Origin: Nodosilinea sp. E11
GTDB lineage: Bacteria; Cyanobacteriota; Cyanobacteriia; Phormidesmidales; Phormidesmidaceae
NCBI RefSeq assembly: GCF_032813545.1
Contig: NZ_CP136520.1
Coordinates: 3,776,001 to 3,840,000, forward strand
Direction of reading: 5' to 3'
Length of the DNA: 64,000 nt
The position numbers were made by a program, and so were the translations under genes. The notes beneath the pieces are model-generated. The model worked only from the letters and a program-made list of their open reading frames with translations. It ran no database searches and had not been told where the DNA came from. Numbering within the stretch: the stretch's first letter is position 1; each line of letters opens with the position of its first letter. Shown piece by piece: positions 61,921 to 64,000 of the stretch.

Positions 61921-61956
61921 TGGGTTGGCTAGCCTGTGCTAGCCAACCCATTTTTT
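61921..61956 (+). terminator. Terminator after ycf35
   Basis: TGGGTTGGCTAGC and GCTAGCCAACCCA form a 13-bp perfect stem with a CTGT loop, followed by six T's. It ends the RHH-ycf46-ycf35 transcript. Confidence 0.93.
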
Positions 61957-62087
61957 GCACCTATTTCTTGTGGTACTCTGCAACGCTGCCAGACTACACT
62001 GACGAAGAAGCCCTTTATCCCTGTGGGGAGTAAAGGTTGCACTCTGATTTCTTATCCCAGCTGTTGGGGTTTCGCGGTTAGCCTGGT

Positions 62088-62978
62088 ATGTCGCCCATTT
62101 GTCCTTCTGACCTCTCTGCCCTGCACCAACTGCTGATGGCCTGTGGTGATTATGCCAGTCAGCAATCCCAGCGATCGTTTCAGGTATTTGAGAAAGGGGT
62201 TGATGACTATGTCACAACGGTCGATCAGCTCCTCGATCAAAAGTTGTTGTCGGGCATGCAGGTGCTTTTCCCTGAAGACGGCATTATTACTGAAGAAAAC
62301 CGAGCTACGGCCCAACAGTTTCGCCAGTGGGAGGGACAACGATTAGCTTCTGGGGGACAACGTCCCCTCTGGTTTGTCGATCCTATTGATGGCACCGATG
62401 ATTTTATCCAGGGCCGAGATCACTACTCTGTGATGGTGGGGCGGGTGGTAGCCGGGGTACCCGAAGCCGGGTGGATCTATGCGCCGGTCGGTCGGCAGTT
62501 GGTCTGGGGTGGTCCGGGCTGGGGTTTATTTGAGCAAACGGGGGAAGGCGAACCAACGGTTTTGGTACCACAGGAGGTGCCCTTTGATCTCGATCAAGCG
62601 TGGTCGATGGTAATTGGTGATAAAGATGAGCGGCGCTTTGGAGATGCGATCGCCCAGCGTTTTCCCCAAATCAAATTCTTGTCCTTGGGTAGCTTTGGCC
62701 TCAAGGTGCTGGCGGTGATTACTGGCCAGGCAGGTCTTTACATTTACCTCAATGGACGCGTCAAGCTGTGGGATACGACAGGTCCTTTAGCCCTAGCGCG
62801 GGCGGCGGGATTGATATGCTGCGATTTGTCGGGGCAGCCCATTCGCTTTACCGAACCCGACGTTGACCCCCACACGCTGATGCACCGACAGCCGATTGTG
62901 GTGGGTTGGCCGCGCTATGTAGAAGCGCTGCGATCGCCCCTAGGTGAGATTGCAGCGGCGATTGGGCTGCCCAGATAG
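62088..62978 (+). CDS. cysQ: Inositol monophosphatase superfamily, CysQ-like 3'(2'),5'-bisphosphate nucleotidase
   Basis: The 296-residue Mg-dependent phosphatase has a metal-binding Glu in GIITEEN (Glu69/70), WFVDPIDGTDDF (Asp98, Asp101) and the late KLWDTTGPLALARAAG. CysQ removes the 3'-phosphate of PAP/PAPS during sulfate assimilation; IMPase activity on inositol phosphates is the alternative. The length fits both. It is not clearly in an operon. Confidence 0.83.
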   Translation: MSPICPSDLSALHQLLMACGDYASQQSQRSFQVFEKGVDDYVTTVDQLLDQKLLSGMQVLFPEDGIITEENRATAQQFRQWEGQRLASGGQRPLWFVDPIDGTDDFIQGRDHYSVMVGRVVAGVPEAGWIYAPVGRQLVWGGPGWGLFEQTGEGEPTVLVPQEVPFDLDQAWSMVIGDKDERRFGDAIAQRFPQIKFLSLGSFGLKVLAVITGQAGLYIYLNGRVKLWDTTGPLALARAAGLICCDLSGQPIRFTEPDVDPHTLMHRQPIVVGWPRYVEALRSPLGEIAAAIGLPR

Positions 62979-63078
62979 CGACTAGGTTTCGGCCTGGCTC
63001 AGGTTTCTGGGTACCATGGAAATCGTACCCCATGAGCTTTGGCCTCGCCCAGCCAGCCCTGAGTCTCATCTCCTATCT

Positions 63079-63771
63079 ATGCTTTTTATGCAAGCTGATA
63101 CGTTGAGTGAACTATATCCTCTCTTTCAGGCGGCTAGCCCCGAAACCGTAGACTGGCTAACTTCGGTGGCCACCCACCACGATTATCCCGCTAACCGGGC
63201 TGTGGTGATGGAAGACGCATGGGGTAATGCTGTGTACTTCATTGAGGCCGGCTGGGTAAAGGTCCGCCGCCATTCCGAAGACAGCTCTATTACCCTGGCC
63301 GTACTGGGCAAAGGCGACTTTTTTGGCGAAATGGCCATTTTAGATGAGTCGCCTCGCTCTACCGATGTCGTCGCCATGACCGCTGTTAAGCTGATGAGTA
63401 TTTCGGCCCAGCGATTCATTCAAACCCTGTTTAAAGATCCTCAACTGCACCACCGACTGCTGCAAATTATGGTGCAGCGATTGCGTCAGACTAATCTACG
63501 TTTTCAGCTGCGTCATCAGCCCCCTGCCGTTAAACTTGCCAATACTCTCACCACCATCCAAGAGGCCTATGGCGAATCGGTGGAAGACGGCGTCGAGTTG
63601 GTTGACATTCCGCGCAAAGATTTGGCTGATTTGTCCGATATCACTGCCGATGAAGCCCAAAAAATCATGACTAAACTGGCCGAGAAAGGCTGGTTGGTTG
63701 AAGACCGGGCTCGGGGCGTACTGCGGCTCAAAAACACTCGTCAGCTGGCCCATCTGGCAGGACGCGTCTAG
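63079..63771 (+). CDS. Crp/Fnr family transcriptional regulator
   Basis: The protein has an N-terminal cyclic-nucleotide-binding-like beta roll (about 15-125; GDFFGEMAILDESPRSTDVVAMT), a long dimerisation helix, and a winged helix-turn-helix at the end (DIPRKDLADLSDITADEAQKIMTKLAEKGWLV). The ATG at 63079 gives 230 residues; an upstream ATG at 63016 would add 21. The phosphate-binding arginine of true CRPs is in FGEMAILDESPRSTD, so cAMP binding is possible. It has no linked partner. Confidence 0.9.
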   Translation: MLFMQADTLSELYPLFQAASPETVDWLTSVATHHDYPANRAVVMEDAWGNAVYFIEAGWVKVRRHSEDSSITLAVLGKGDFFGEMAILDESPRSTDVVAMTAVKLMSISAQRFIQTLFKDPQLHHRLLQIMVQRLRQTNLRFQLRHQPPAVKLANTLTTIQEAYGESVEDGVELVDIPRKDLADLSDITADEAQKIMTKLAEKGWLVEDRARGVLRLKNTRQLAHLAGRV

Positions 63772-63888
63772 GCGATCGCCCCTACCCCGGCAAAAAATGT
63801 AGAGATTGCTAACGTTACCCAACCCCTTGAAATCTCCGTGTTAGGTTGTCAACATTAGCCACCCGACGTAGTTACCTCGGAGCCTACC

Positions 63889-64000
63889 ATGCCATTACAA
63901 CCACCCTCTCCTCCCTCCATTAGCCCCAGCCAGATGACGTTGCTACGCATTGTGTCAACTATGGCTTGGAGCGATGGTCACCTGGCTGACGAAGAAGTTG
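63889..64000 (+). CDS. TerB-like protein, N-terminus only (partial)
   Basis: About 37 residues are visible: a Pro/Ser-rich start, then SQMTLLRIVSTMAWSDGHLADEEV. The last part resembles the first helix and metal-binding DGHLADEE loop of TerB/DjlA-N domains. The rest lies beyond the window. A TerB-like assignment is plausible but based on little sequence. Confidence 0.6.
   Translation, partial: MPLQPPSPPSISPSQMTLLRIVSTMAWSDGHLADEEV

Overview
The window is ordinary chromosomal DNA of a cyanobacterium. The HIP1 octamer GCGATCGC recurs throughout. Lineage-typical genes are present: orange carotenoid protein with fluorescence recovery protein, high-light-inducible (Hli) proteins, ycf46- and ycf35-type genes, LabA-type NYN protein, DUF2358, DUF2499, DUF3593, a cyanobacterial-type Hfq and ComFB. 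High GC and the gene set fit a filamentous Leptolyngbya-like organism, but the genus cannot be fixed from sequence alone. There is no prophage, insertion sequence, CRISPR array, rRNA or confident tRNA.

Layout. 1-2109: type IV pilus inner-membrane genes pilM-pilN-pilO (minus strand, pilO cut by the window edge). 2.5-16 kb: housekeeping and metabolic genes (purT, an orphan sugar-binding lipoprotein, two different TenA proteins, a CbbY-like HAD, cysteine synthase, signal peptidase I, metG, labA-like, lptC-like, a DUF3593/DUF2499 membrane pair, csaB, glutathione peroxidase). 16.2-19.8 kb: a PEP-synthase-like protein with a divergent N-terminal domain, and comF. 20.0-25.1 kb: a complete polar amino-acid ABC transporter (bztABCD/natFGH type). 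Its non-coding DNA is unusually structured: a 27-bp tandem repeat, a 19-bp perfect leader hairpin and a double hairpin/terminator between bztA and bztB. 28.5-30.7 kb: a photoprotection island (ocp, frp, two hli genes) with an HLR1-like RpaB site. 31-45.6 kb: SDR, cytosine-deaminase-like, transglutaminase-like, Ser/Thr kinase-TPR, GGDEF-EAL, cupin, acyl-activating enzyme, PDH E2 and amidase genes. 45.8-47.8 kb: comFB, hfq, dapF. 48.7-58.9 kb: gcvP, a hydrolase, a retropepsin-like lipoprotein, carA, a STAS protein with an apparent ATC start, Mini-RNase III and recQ. 59.4-61.9 kb: an RHH regulator - Ycf46 AAA+ ATPase - Ycf35 (DUF1257) cluster. The window ends with a cysQ-like phosphatase, a Crp-family regulator and the start of a TerB-like gene.

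Themes. Photoprotection is concentrated around ocp-frp-hli. Surface and competence functions are spread out (PilMNO, ComF, ComFB, Hfq, a dual GGDEF-EAL enzyme). The most promising poorly understood system is the RHH-Ycf46-Ycf35 cluster, with direct repeats upstream that could be operators. Other notable points are the probable ATC start of the STAS gene, the structured leader and intercistronic elements of the amino-acid transporter, and several families of 7-8 bp micro-repeats, one of which lies inside gcvP.
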